Assembly: GCF_001638985.1 (NCBI RefSeq) | Contig: NW_017265160.1 | Coordinates: 483,378-547,377, forward strand | Reading direction: 5' to 3' | From: Phycomyces blakesleeanus NRRL 1555(-) | Lineage: Eukaryota; Mucoromycota; Mucoromycetes; Mucorales; Phycomycetaceae | Length of the DNA: 64,000 bases | Shown: in pieces, positions 1 through 9,912 of the stretch | How the letters are laid out: the number at the start of each line of letters is the position of its first letter | How positions within the stretch are numbered: the stretch's first letter is position 1 | Notes under the pieces: model-generated | Told to the model about the DNA's origin: nothing | Database searches by the model: none | What the model saw: the letters and a program-made list of their open reading frames with translations, nothing else | Made by a program: the position numbers and the translations under genes

Positions 1-1142
1 CGGTTGTCGCTGCTGTTGAGGGTTGAGCTCTGTGTCCGTCATTTTGGCGTCGTAGAGCCTTTTTACGCTGGCTCACAAAATGTTTCAGCTTGCTATATCT
101 AACGTCAGTCTCTTATAGCTTCCTAGTAAATTCTCTGACCTCACAAAAGGAACTACCATATAAAATCGATAGCCGCCCGTTCTGATGTGGGCTTCGGGCA
201 CATTGTTAATTGCTTTGTAGGTTGGCAATTCATCGAATTTGAACCATGCGATTTCCTGTTTTAACACCAAATAGAGAGAGAGAAAAGACGTTCACATTCA
301 CTCGGCGGGCCCAAACTTGTCATTATATCACTTACACTAATCTCTTTGCGTGTACGAGGCACAAAGTCTGTATCTTCTGGGACCCCCACAATTAAATACA
401 GCCGAATCCTTTGTTCACGCATTGTGAGCTCAATATAATCTTGCTGTTTCAACAGCGGCTCTACATCATAACCTGTCTCTTCTAACACCTGATCTCAATA
501 GCCCATTCATTTGTCAGCTCACAAGTCTTTCGACCGGACTTATATCATATACCTCTCTGATGGCACAACAATCATACTCCTCATCTTGGTTGATCTTGCC
601 TTTCGGGAATCCCCATCCGGATTTTGAGCTCCATCCTTTCACCAACACACATTTGTCGAGTGCGGCATTGATCATAATGGCTCCACAAACAGGGATTCGG
701 AATCGATATTGCATAAAGTCAGCATAAGCACGCTCATGCTCATGTGCCCATTGGCGTAAAAGAGGGCAATGCTTGAAAAGTGAGAGAAAAAAAGTCAAGG
801 ATAATATTTAAAAGAGATGACGTTCAAGTGGTACTCATCAACGAGGTATAAAAAAGGATATTTTTTGCAGAAAATGTCTTGAGTTGAAATGATGGCAGTT
901 CTGGTTTAAGCTCTCGTACAAAATCTTCATAGAACCAGTGAGCTTGTTCCACTTGGAAACAGATGCGCTCGACTGACTTGAGCTCGACGTCGGGAACGTT
1001 AATAATAAAGCGACTACGATACGATACACGTGTTAGCCCTCTGCAGTGACCCTACTGCATGGGATGTAGTTTGCCTGGAGAGGTCATCGAGGATTTCTTC
1101 AAATGTGGCATTTGCCAAGACAACGCCGGATTGTAATGCCAT
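1..1142 (-). CDS. DCP2: mRNA-decapping enzyme subunit 2 (5' part of gene, C-terminus beyond window)
   Basis: Dcp2 removes the 5' cap of mRNA in the cytoplasm and commits the transcript to 5'-3' decay. The N-terminal regulatory domain is visible (DDLSSRFIINVP, then QAHWFYEDFVRE), followed by the Nudix domain with GWGFPKGK at about residues 128-135 and the Nudix helix REVLEETGY. Box B (EIAWFKFDELP and VPFVSKLKHFV) follows. Exons on the minus strand are 1142-1075, 1013-862, 779-553, 488-336, 255-140 and 92-1. The first intron uses a GC donor. The second has AT-AC ends (separate entry). The ATG at 1142 gives a normal short N-terminus. The low-complexity C-terminal tail typical of fungal Dcp2 would lie to the left of the window. 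The gene is divergent from the RF1 gene. Family assignment is very secure; exon junctions are inferred. Confidence 0.95.
780..861 (-). other. U12-type (minor spliceosome) AT-AC intron in DCP2
   Basis: Read on the minus strand, this 82-nt intron starts ATATCCTTTT, contains the branch element ATCCTTGAC with the branch A at 795, and ends in CAC 15 nt further on. The consensus for U12 introns is ATATCCTT at the donor and TTCCTTRAC at the branch. Joining at these borders gives K73-I74-F75 and the Dcp2-like string SAKIFKHCPLL. The two nearby GT donors combined with the only AG acceptor leave the wrong phase. Confidence 0.88.
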
Positions 1143-1332
1143 GGTTTGTTCTTTACTAAATGGAGATGGAACAAGAAGGCGTAAAGAATATGACGAAAGG
1201 TCAGAGAACGAGGCACTCTCGCTTTCCCCACCTCCTTTGTGACTTGTTTGCCATAGAAAGATATCTTAGCGCCCTTCTTCTTGTCAAATTTTAAAGCCTT
1301 TTATATATATAATAAAAAAAAATTGCTTTGAC
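1143..1332. promoter_or_regulatory. Shared promoter of DCP2 and the RF1 gene
   Basis: Only 190 bp separate the divergent start codons of DCP2 and the mitochondrial release factor gene, so both promoters must lie here or overlap the first exons. A TATA-like run (TTTATATATATAATAAAA) at about 1301-1318 sits just before the RF1 start. I see no further recognisable motif. Confidence 0.5.
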
Positions 1333-2893
1333 ATGCATTCTTTACAAAGAAGCATGTTTGCCATTAGGAACGCAGCTTTCCCTCGAATTCAGGCTTATTC
1401 AACCAAAGGTATTGGGCTAATGAACATAAAAAAAACAAAGGCTCATTTTCTAATTCTACATGTTATAAACAAGCTCTTCCTACATCGAGAATCACTCCTC
1501 CTCTTGCTGTTAAACTTGGACAGATGACTCAACGCCATGATACTTTGATGGAGCAACTCAATAATAACTTACTAGACCCTCAAGAACTGGCCAAGGCATC
1601 CAAAGAGGTATCATCGCTATCAAACAGCCGTCAGCTTTTCTTAGATTGGCAGCAGTCCAGCCAGGATCTTGCTCAACTGGGCGAGTTATTATCTAATACA
1701 GACGACGAAGACATGCTCGAGTTGGCCAAAGAAGAGTTTTCAGAGCTAATGGAAAAGAGAGTAATGATTGAAAAAGACTTGGTTACTGAACTGGCACCCA
1801 AAGACTCAGCGGACGAAGCAAGTGCAATTTTGGAAATTAGAGCTGGTGCAGGTGGAGATGAAGCTGCTCTATTCTCGGCAGAGATGACCCGAATGTATGA
1901 GCGCTTCTCTCAATTGAGACGGTGGAAGTGGGAAGTACTTTCGTTGTCTGAAGATACCAGTAGCAAAGGGCTAAAGGTCAATTTACAGTTAACGACGACC
2001 GGGATCCTTTATATTCAACAATGTAATATGATTGTAGGATGTTACTGTTAATATTACGGGAAAGAATGTGTTTGGTTTACTCAAATATGAATCTGGTGTC
2101 CATCGGTAATTGGTTTAAGAAACAAAATGAAAATAAAAAGGCGGGACTCATTCTTTAGAGAATAGTGTTCAGCGAGTGCCTGCCACTGAGGCTCAAGGGC
2201 GTATCCATACATCGACTATTACAGTGGCCATTTTACCCCAACCGACAGAGGTAAGTTTTGTTGCACATCAGCACAATAAAGTTTGTACTAAATAAATGAG
2301 TAAATTTCAAGGTGGATGTTCAAATCCGTGAAAGTGATCTACGCATTGATGTTTATCGTGCGTCCGGTGCAGGCGGTCAACACGTAAACACAACTGACAG
2401 CGCTGTTCGAATGACACATATTCCTACTGGCCTTGTAGTATCTATGCAAGACGAAAGATCTCAACACAAAGCAAGTAAAAGTGTCTTTTATGCTTTGAAC
2501 CTCACTGTGATATATATGTGTACTAAATACTTACTATTTTACTGATCGCTCTTATAGAATAAAGCAAAGGCTCTCAAAGTGTTGCGCGCAAAGATTTTTG
2601 AAAAAGCGCGCGAAGAGACTGACAATCTTAGACGAGACTCACGTAACAAGCAAATCGGTACAGGTGATCGATCAGAGAAAATCCGCACTTACAACTTCCC
2701 TCAGGTAATTTGTACATAAATAAACATGATTTGTAATAAATACTTACTCTACGCCGTATAATAGAACCGAGTTACTGATCATCGCATCAACTTGACACTC
2801 CATGAACTAGAGCCTGTAATGACTGGCGAAGCCTTGATGAATGTTATTGAACCTCTTCAAGAACATTACTTGGCTGAATCTCTCTTGAATTAA
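1333..2893 (+). CDS. MRF1: Mitochondrial peptide chain release factor 1
   Basis: Class I release factor that reads UAA/UAG on mitochondrial ribosomes and triggers peptidyl-tRNA hydrolysis. Exons: 1333-1408, 1474-1976, 2038-2105, 2166-2250, 2312-2470, 2558-2704, 2765-2893; about 388 aa, close to the usual mitochondrial RF1 length. The first ~30 residues are rich in Arg, Ser and Ala without acids, as in a mitochondrial presequence. The codon-recognition tripeptide PAT is at about 221-223 ([13 protein letters not shown]), and the catalytic GGQ loop is at about 265-267 ([16 protein letters not shown]). The conserved RSQHKNKAKAL spans the fifth intron and forces a GC-AG donor at 2471. The first and last residues of the family core are present, so the gene looks intact. 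Confidence 0.96.
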
Positions 2894-3888
2894 ATAGAAT
2901 GTACAACTAGAATTTTTATGCAAAGTTATTTTTGCTGGCAACAGATAATATATAGATCATGTCTTTTACAAAGTTCGTTTTTTTTTTACTTGGATCAACC
3001 AACTAACCTTTTTACATGTGTATATTAACTCGTGAGCCTTAAGACTTTAGCTTATATAATTCATGTGAATAGATTACTCTATATGCTTTTGATTCGTACT
3101 TGTATATTTTAAGTCTTATCTATAATGTATATTGCTTACAATCAGGAATAGTAGGATTAACATCATGCTTTTTAAAGTCTATGCTTTCTACTTGCATATT
3201 ATTTACTGAAAATATACTTTCATCATAAATTTTGGATTCTTTTTTTTGTACCATTTTCTTTCCAAGACTTAACATAGACAAAAGATAAACGTTTGCCAAA
3301 TGGAAAGGCAATATTTCAAGAGATATATAATCTGTTGGGTATCACTACGGGAAAAAAGTGGGGTTTTACGGCGGTTTTCCAAGGCGGTTTTCTAACGGGG
3401 GGGTTGCCAAAAATCCATTTTACCGCCGTGTATCTAAATGTCTCAGAGACAAACTGTTTTTAATACAACGATAGAGTTGGTGTTGGTGTTGTTCCTTGTT
3501 TTTATCATATCCTTGCAAGACAGTTGGTCTATGTGTTTCTCCCAGAGTTGGCAAAGCAATTGTCATCATATTTTTACAGTATTAACACCTCGATGCCACA
3601 GCTTGTTGCAGGTTTTACTTGAAATTTGATGTGAGAATCTACCTGAAAGAACTTATTAAGAATCGGTCTCTCTACAATATTTTAGGAAGGAATCAAAGTT
3701 TAACTATTTGTCCCAGCTGTATATAATATATTTTACGATATTAAGCATAAAGATTAATTCTACATTTTGGATTACACCCAATAAATAAATAATGTAGAAC
3801 ACATTGTAGTCCTCTAATGTTGATACACTCAAGAATACACATCTTTTATTGTTATTTTTTAGGGTAGTGGTGTAGTGAGGCAAATCAT
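2894..3888. other. Convergent intergenic region with one possible CACTA-type transposon end
   Basis: This stretch lies between the 3' ends of RF1 and the Vps17-like gene. It is mostly AT-rich. A distinct GC-richer island at 3343-3435 begins CACTACGGGAAAAAAG and contains two GGCGGTTTTC units, which resembles the terminus of CACTA/EnSpm elements. A convincing partner end was not found. No coding signal was seen in the rest. Confidence 0.35.
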
Positions 3889-5478
3889 TTAAACACTGCT
3901 TTGGATACTTTCCCAGATTGCGAGTTTTTGTTTTTCAAGAAATATCTGGCTTCTTGCATATTCACGCAAACAGCTAATCATATCTCTACTAAGCTTAGGC
4001 TGTTGTTCTCTCATGTCTTGTTCGATGTGATGGTCAATAGCTTCATATCGTTTCAAGCTATCTCTTTCCGTACGTCGAGCCTAACATTGAATCCATCAAT
4101 ATAGTTAGTGAACCCACCAGTAAAATATTATATGATAAGAAAAAACACGACTTGCAATCTCAAGATCTTTTATGGCCCCATCTGCTCTTGTCCGGTCAAT
4201 AGAACCCGATGATTTCAAACGTTCTACTTGTCGAAGGCTGTGTTCGGTTTGTTTACGGCTAGTGAGGTATTCAGATAAGGCACCCAATCGGCGTTGCATA
4301 GTGGCCTACAATGAGAAATAAGACTTAGTGATGATAGCTGTGCAAAAATAAAAAACTAAACTTGACTCACTTGAGCTGCTTCAGTATTTCTAATCTGGTA
4401 ATTAACCTCATCTCCTAAAGTTTCTGTTGTTGAACACGCCTTTTACACAATAATGAGAATCAAGATTCGTCAATATTTTTTATTTTTCTTTCTATTCTTA
4501 CTTGTGATTTTTCAATGGCTGATAGTTGCTGACAACCTTTGGTAATCCCTTTATACAGACTATGCTTGAAGGTTGGAATCATATCACGCATAGAAAAACT
4601 TACATAAACAGGCAAGGGTTACGTTCTCTACCGCCATATGTGATCCAAGAAGATCCAAGCTCAACCCATGACTGGCTAAGCACTAAAAGAGAAATAAGAA
4701 AGTATTTGGTAAACTTGTTATCAGCACAGCCGTGTTTCTACTGTGTTCTCTACTTACTCTTGTGTTCGCTAGAAGTACGTTCAATCTGTCGAGAAAGGTC
4801 TTGAAAAGACTGGAGAATATCGGCCAAGTAGGCTTGCTGTTGTATATAAGCAGGCTCCATATCTCTTTCGGAGACAGGTACGGTTGCAGGTTTGGTTTGG
4901 CGACCCTTTTTTAGTAAAGGCCTAAACTACACTTGTGCATTCAGTGTCCCACAAAACAACAACAATGATAAACTGTTGACTTGAACTATTCCCCCCCTTA
5001 ATACGTACTCCAACTTCACTTTCAACAAATTCCCGGAGGCCTTCACTAGGCTGAATACGAGGGTGATCAACAATACGATCCAACCATCTTTGGAGCTTAT
5101 ACTCGACTCGATCTGTATTATCGTTATTATCAGACTGAATTATGGTATTACGGCCAACATTGAACCACCACTGGCGTACTACACGCCGACCTTCCTTATC
5201 ATAACGCGGAATAGGACAGGCGGGTAAAACTGGCACAAATACGTCTTCCAGTGTTGCAACAAGATGATCATGGAGTTTCTGAAGTTCACTATAGTATCTC
5301 GGAAAACGCCTATGTTTTTGCTTGTATTTTTGCAAGTCCGTCTAAAGCTAGGATGAGTTGCTGAATGAGAAACAATAAAGCTTACGTTTGCTTCTATCCA
5401 AAACACTGGGTCTTTGCGATGGTAATCAACTGTTGAGATGAGTAATTCAACTGAATTCATTTGATTTTGTTTGCTCAT
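3889..5478 (-). CDS. VPS17: PX-BAR sorting nexin, Vps17-like retromer subunit
   Basis: Sorting nexins of this type bind endosomal PtdIns3P through the PX domain and shape tubules through the BAR domain; Vps17 pairs with Vps5 in the fungal retromer. Exons on the minus strand: 5478-5386, 5341-5009, 4926-4758, 4682-4604, 4559-4502, 4439-4371, 4305-4147, 4080-3889; 383 aa. The PX domain covers roughly residues 10-150 (RRFPRYYSELQKLHDHL, then LREFVESEVGFRPLLKKG). The helical BAR region follows, with SQSWVELGSSWITYG and a charged coiled C-terminus. The length is short for Vps17, because the long disordered N-terminus of ascomycete Vps17 is absent. The last intron donor (GTTTTT) is weak. Another PX-BAR nexin remains possible. 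Confidence 0.8.
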
Positions 5479-5487
5479 CTTGTAATT

Positions 5488-5710
5488 AAGAAAAAAAATA
5501 AAGAAAAAAAAAGACACACACACAAAGGGAGATAAATAGAGCAAGAGCAAGAGAGGAAGGGAGAGAGGAAGAGTGCGAAATAGTGGGGAATTACTTTACT
5601 CTACTTCTAAGGAGAAAAGGGACAGATAGAGAGAGAGAGAGTGAAGTAGGAAGTGGAATAAGATATTATGCTAAATAAAGAAAAAAAAAGAAACAAAAAG
5701 AAAGAAAAAA
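5488..5710. repeat. Purine-rich (GA/A) low-complexity tract
   Basis: Between the Vps17-like start and the Cdc4-like stop the plus strand is almost entirely A and G runs, including AGAGAGAGAG units near 5630. On the minus strand it is a CT-rich leader of the Vps17-like gene, a common feature of fungal promoters and 5' UTRs. No ORF. Confidence 0.6.
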
Positions 5711-5726
5711 AGTAAGGTAAAATAGG

Positions 5727-7816
5727 TTATGCACTATCGTCCTCGAGACCATGTATGCCAAAGTCAAGAACCTCAAACGACGTCACGTTTTCCCTGAAAA
5801 GTACAAGAAAAAGATTGAGTGATGGCCAAGAGATAGGGCTCTAATGAAGTGCAAAAAAAAACTTACTTGCGGACAGCTGCTACGCAACGACGTTTATTAA
5901 ATGCTACACGCCACACACTTGTGACGCCTGTGATAAGGTCTGCCACGTGTCTTCCTGTCTTAATGTCCCACATTTTGAGACCTCCTTCTGAGCCAGATAT
6001 TACTTTAGTAGCGTCATGCTGGAAGCAGGTTATAGCACCTTGATGACCTGATAATACATGCTCACAGACCCCAGAATCTGGAGACCAGATACGGAGTGTG
6101 GCATCTGCTGCAGCAGAGACAAGATGGCGGTCGGTCAAACCCAATAATCCGACCAAAATTGTGTGTCCACCGAGAATGCGCAGACACTCGCCTGTATTAA
6201 GGTCCCAAATACGAACAAAATTGTCCATTGATCCGCTCATGCAGTGGTTGTTTTTTGGATCAATTACAACAGAGTACACCTTTTGGGTGTGTCCTTCCAT
6301 ACGATGCAGTAGCCGTCCGCTTTGAACGTTCCATACGCCTACCATATTGTCGTAACTGCCACTGACTAATAAATTACCGTGGGCAGCAATTGCTCGCACT
6401 GACTGGGAGTGACCTGTTAATGTGTGCACAAACCATGGGTTTGGCCCCACACCATGATATTCTGGCTCATCTGCTTGTGGTAATCGCCATACTCTTAAAG
6501 TAGAGTCACGCGATCCGGTTACTATGAGTGGCTGGGACGGTTCCATCCGACCGTCGACAAGTGTGGGCAGGATTATCTGCAGACATCGGACAGTTGAAGT
6601 GTGTCCTGCAAAAACATGTGTACACACCCCGCGTGCAATATCCCACACTCGGATAGTACGATCCGTTGAGCCACTAACAAGTGTATTCCCAACATATTCT
6701 AGTGCCCAAACACCTCCTTCGTGGCCTTTCAGTTCGCTTGTGAGCTTCCCTGTGGAAGTGTCATAAATATTGATGAGATAGTCGTCTGCACCCGATATAA
6801 TTTTTTCATCGTCAAACTGAAGGCATGTCACTACATGTTTAGGGTGTCCACTAAATACTGTTCGTTTAGCTCTTCCTAATTCCCAATTTCTGCTCATTAT
6901 ACTGTGATGCCGGTACATGGCTTTGTATGGATGGAAAGGAAATTGTGTCGTTGAGAACTTGTTAGAGAGTGAGGTGACGTCAGCTGAGTAACCGTCTTGT
7001 GCGAGGAGTGTCTGCCAGGTCTGGCTATCGCCATCGATCAAGCGTCGCCACTGTCGGGTGACACAGGAAGCCCTGCAGAGAGAGGGGGCATCGAGGCGGC
7101 GGATGATGTTGAGTCCGAGTTCGTGAGGAAGGCTAGCAAGAAAATCACGTTTAAGAACAGGGAGTATGAGACCGTTGACTAGTTGAAGACTATCGAGTGT
7201 GGACCGTTTGAGGATCTCGAGGAAAACGGAATCGCGCTGGGAGGGGGTTAAAGAGTCAAATGTTTTTAACATTGCTGGTAGCTGGAGAAGGGCGCGGAGT
7301 GTGGGGCGACCAGATGTTGAAGAAGGAGTGGGTTTATGAAGAGGAAAATAGGTGTCATCGATAGGGCGGGTACGATCTGGAGTAGGTGACGGTGATGGTA
7401 AAGCGTTGGGATCCACATATGATGTATCTAGTGTACGTCCTAATCTTGCACGTTTGTATGTAGATGTAGGACAGTCGTCGCATGTCACTGATCTTTTGCG
7501 AGGTGATAATGACCTTTGAAAAAGTGCCTAGATATTGTACGATTAAACAGATGCTTCATTTGAGTTGAATAGATTGAGATGGGAAAATGCTTACGGTGGT
7601 GTCACACGCTAATGATTCTGCGAGTGGGTAGAATGGAGAATGTCTGTCGACAGATCGTACTTGCTGTTGGGTTTGGGGTTGGGGTTGGGGTTGGGGTTGT
7701 AATTCAGAAGGAGAAGAGGAAATGCGGACAAGAGTTGAGGGTGCTTGGGAATTAACAGAAGTGGGAAGGGTAAGAGATAGAGGCAGATGCCAGGAGAGAC
7801 GGTCAGAGGATTTCAT
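5727..7816 (-). CDS. CDC4: Cdc4/FBXW7-type F-box and WD40 repeat protein (SCF substrate adaptor)
   Basis: Substrate receptor of an SCF ubiquitin ligase that recognises phosphodegrons, for example on cell-cycle regulators. Exons on the minus strand: 7816-7595, 7527-5867, 5793-5727; about 649 aa. A disordered N-terminus contains a (PQ)n run coded by the GGTTGG repeat at about 7672-7700. The F-box follows (FLASLPHELGLNIIRRLD), then the linker YKAMYRHHSIMSRNWELGR, then seven to eight WD40 repeats, each with a GH...WD pattern such as LVSGSTDRTIRVWD. The Arg-bearing blades that bind phosphate in FBXW7 have counterparts (TGSRDSTLRVW). The terminal VLDFG matches the end of FBXW7. The ATG at 7816 is the first in frame. 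Ortholog level (Cdc4 or Pop1) is inferred. Confidence 0.9.
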
Positions 7817-8518
7817 TCTTGTTTTTTTTATTATATCTACACAAAAAGACCACTGAACGCTCCTCTGTCTTATCTAGAAGGCTGTGCCAGCACTACCCGA
7901 TGGTTGAATAAAAAATAAAAGAAGAGAAATGAAAAAGAAGAGGAAGAGAAAGAAGGGGGGTGGAGGAGGTAGAGGAAGAAGATGGGCGGGATGTAAAATG
8001 GGCCACGAGAAACTCCTCTCAACTGCCGTCACAAACATTTTCTCCAGCTGCTCGTATTTTATAATACCTTTAATTTTTTCTCATACGCACATACACATAC
8101 ACATACACATACGCATAAGCATAAGCATAAGCATACACAAGTATTTTCTCTCTCTCTATATATATGTATTATGATTTATGATTTTGATTTTGATTTTGAT
8201 GTTGATGTCGAATTTCGAATTTCGAATTTGAATTTCATTATTTATTTTTATTCACTCTAAGCTTAGGATCGCTAAGAGTGGAGTATAATTCTAGGGGAGG
8301 TAGAGTAAGGGGATAGCGATTGGTTGAGACTTAAATAGGATTTGTTTCATCAATAATAACAATAAATAAGTAAATAAATATGTGTGGATGTGTATGTGTG
8401 TGTGTGCATATATATATAAAAGGAAGGGGGTTTATAAACAATTATAATACAAGGTGGGTTGTGTATATGTGCATGTATACATAAAGAGAACATGGCAAGC
8501 TCATGGCTCTTTGGGAAT
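7817..8518. other. Intergenic region with simple repeats
   Basis: This stretch holds the 5' leader of the Cdc4-like gene and the 3' flank of the phytochelatin-synthase-like gene. It contains a purine-rich block at 7920-7990, an ACACAT/GCATAA hexamer array at 8083-8140, and short GATTTT, GAATTTC and GTGT runs. Reading frames in it are repeat artefacts. Confidence 0.6.
8083..8140. repeat. Hexanucleotide microsatellite (ACACAT then GCATAA)
   Basis: About five ACACAT-like units pass directly into about four GCATAA units. The GCATAA unit is the reverse complement of the TTATGC array at 22551-22598. Confidence 0.8.
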
Positions 8519-9519
8519 TTAGGAGCTTCTCTTCTTTTTGGAGCACAAACGAGAGCATTGATTACATTTGAGGGGGCGATTAGCAGCAGAACCACCACCC
8601 GTGGATGACGAAGCGGCAGAGTTAATCTGTTGTCCTGGTGTGAGTACAAAATAGCCTCGACTTCCACCAGATTCTTCTTGCAATAACATCGACTCATATA
8701 ATGTACGGCTGTCAACCCAGACGCTTGGGTACTTTACACGAGCGACATCCATAATAAGTGTCATTCCATCCTTGGTGTTGTGTCCGCCAATCGGGCTGAA
8801 ATGTCCTTCTCCTTGCTGTCCCAGGTGGGACCGGGCGTAATTCACTACCATTTGGCTGTCTGGGTTCGAAGTAACACGTTCAAGATCCACAAGAAATTGA
8901 TTATAACCTCCTACTGAGGCCCGCTTAGGCTCGACACTGCAGTGGGTTTGGGCAAGACAAGTGAATTCATCAAAAGGAATTCCACGCTTATATACTGATT
9001 CTTTTGGAGAGCATGTCTTTAGCTGGTCACCAGAGAACCATCTCCAGTTTCCTTTCCAGATACGTTTGGGATCAATTTCGAGTGCATTTAAAGCCATGGC
9101 GACTGTGTTGAAAGAAAGAATCGGAAAAAAAATGTCAGACAAAAAACAGTCTCAGTGGAATTAATGAGTGGTAAATACTTACGTGAGCTGACACCAGCAA
9201 GGGCAGGTGAAGATTGCGTTGAGAAATTTCCCATAAGTTTAAAAAAGCTTTCTGCTTGGCCTTGATCCATGGCTCCTCTAAATAACCGTTTTCCTTCTGT
9301 GGAGGTAAAATCTACCAGGTTCACCAAGGGTTTTGGTGCGACAAAGGCAAATAGGGGTAAATAAGGAGGGTAGGTTGCATTTGTGGCATTGACCACAGTG
9401 GTGACTTGGCGATGGATTTGTGATGTTGTTGGGAACCAGCTGCGGGTGAATTTGTTTATGTTGTGAGTTGAAATAGACTTTGTGGCGTGTCTGGCAAAGG
9501 AGAATGTGCGTGAGGCCAT
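8519..9519 (-). CDS. Phytochelatin-synthase-like protein with catalytic Cys replaced by Ala
   Basis: Phytochelatin synthase is a papain-fold transpeptidase that polymerises glutathione into metal-binding phytochelatins. Exons on the minus strand: 9519-9183 and 9102-8519; 306 aa. The core begins near residue 90 (SFFKLMGNFSTQSSPALAG) and continues with LNALEIDPKRIWKGNWRWF and GHFSPIGGHNTKDG. His213 and Asp231 of the triad are present. The position of the active-site Cys in the family's PAYCG motif reads P-A-L-A-G here (Ala108), so classical acyl-enzyme chemistry should not work. The first ~50 residues are rich in Arg, Ser and Thr and nearly free of acids, resembling a mitochondrial presequence. 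The tail ends in a small Cys cluster, CNQCSRLC. Five GATA-type sites lie upstream. Family call is strong; function is open. Confidence 0.88.
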
Positions 9520-9620
9520 TTTAATTTGTTTTTTGAGGACAATAAGAAAATAATAGAGCGAATAAAAGGAAGAAATAAAGAAAAAGGAAAGAAGGAAGAA
9601 AGAAAGGAGAAAAATAATAA

Positions 9621-9912
9621 TTATCAGATCCTGGGGACCAAGTTTAAATAGCTTTTTTTATTTTTCTCTCTCTTTATTTTCTCTTGGCCCCTGACTGGCT
9701 AGAAGTTTATCAGATTGTTAATCTTCCATCTCCGCTCATCTCCATCTGATAAAATTTTCTTCATTCCAATTTTTGCGGGCTCAAGATCTGATAAATATTT
9801 CAGTTCCCATGTTGGATTACACCTCTGCCCGCCTGTATTGTGTGTCTGATTATTTATATATTATATATTTGATGATTTGCTTATCATTCTTATTATTTCA
9901 ATTTTATCAGAT
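9621..9912. promoter_or_regulatory. Array of five ATCTGATAA (iron-GATA-type) sites
   Basis: Perfect copies lie at 9621-9629, 9707-9715, 9744-9752, 9786-9794 and 9904-9912, in both orientations. The first is 102 bp upstream of the start of the phytochelatin-synthase-like gene. ATCWGATAA is the published consensus of fungal iron-responsive GATA repressors (Fep1, SreA, Urbs1 class). Elsewhere I noticed only isolated copies. No gene was found on the other side for several kilobases, so the phytochelatin-synthase-like gene is the obvious target. Confidence 0.75.

Noticed and set aside
5179..5550. 123-codon frame overlapping the start of the Vps17-like gene
   Set aside because: It reads through the first intron and leaves the PX frame; the spliced model matches the family.
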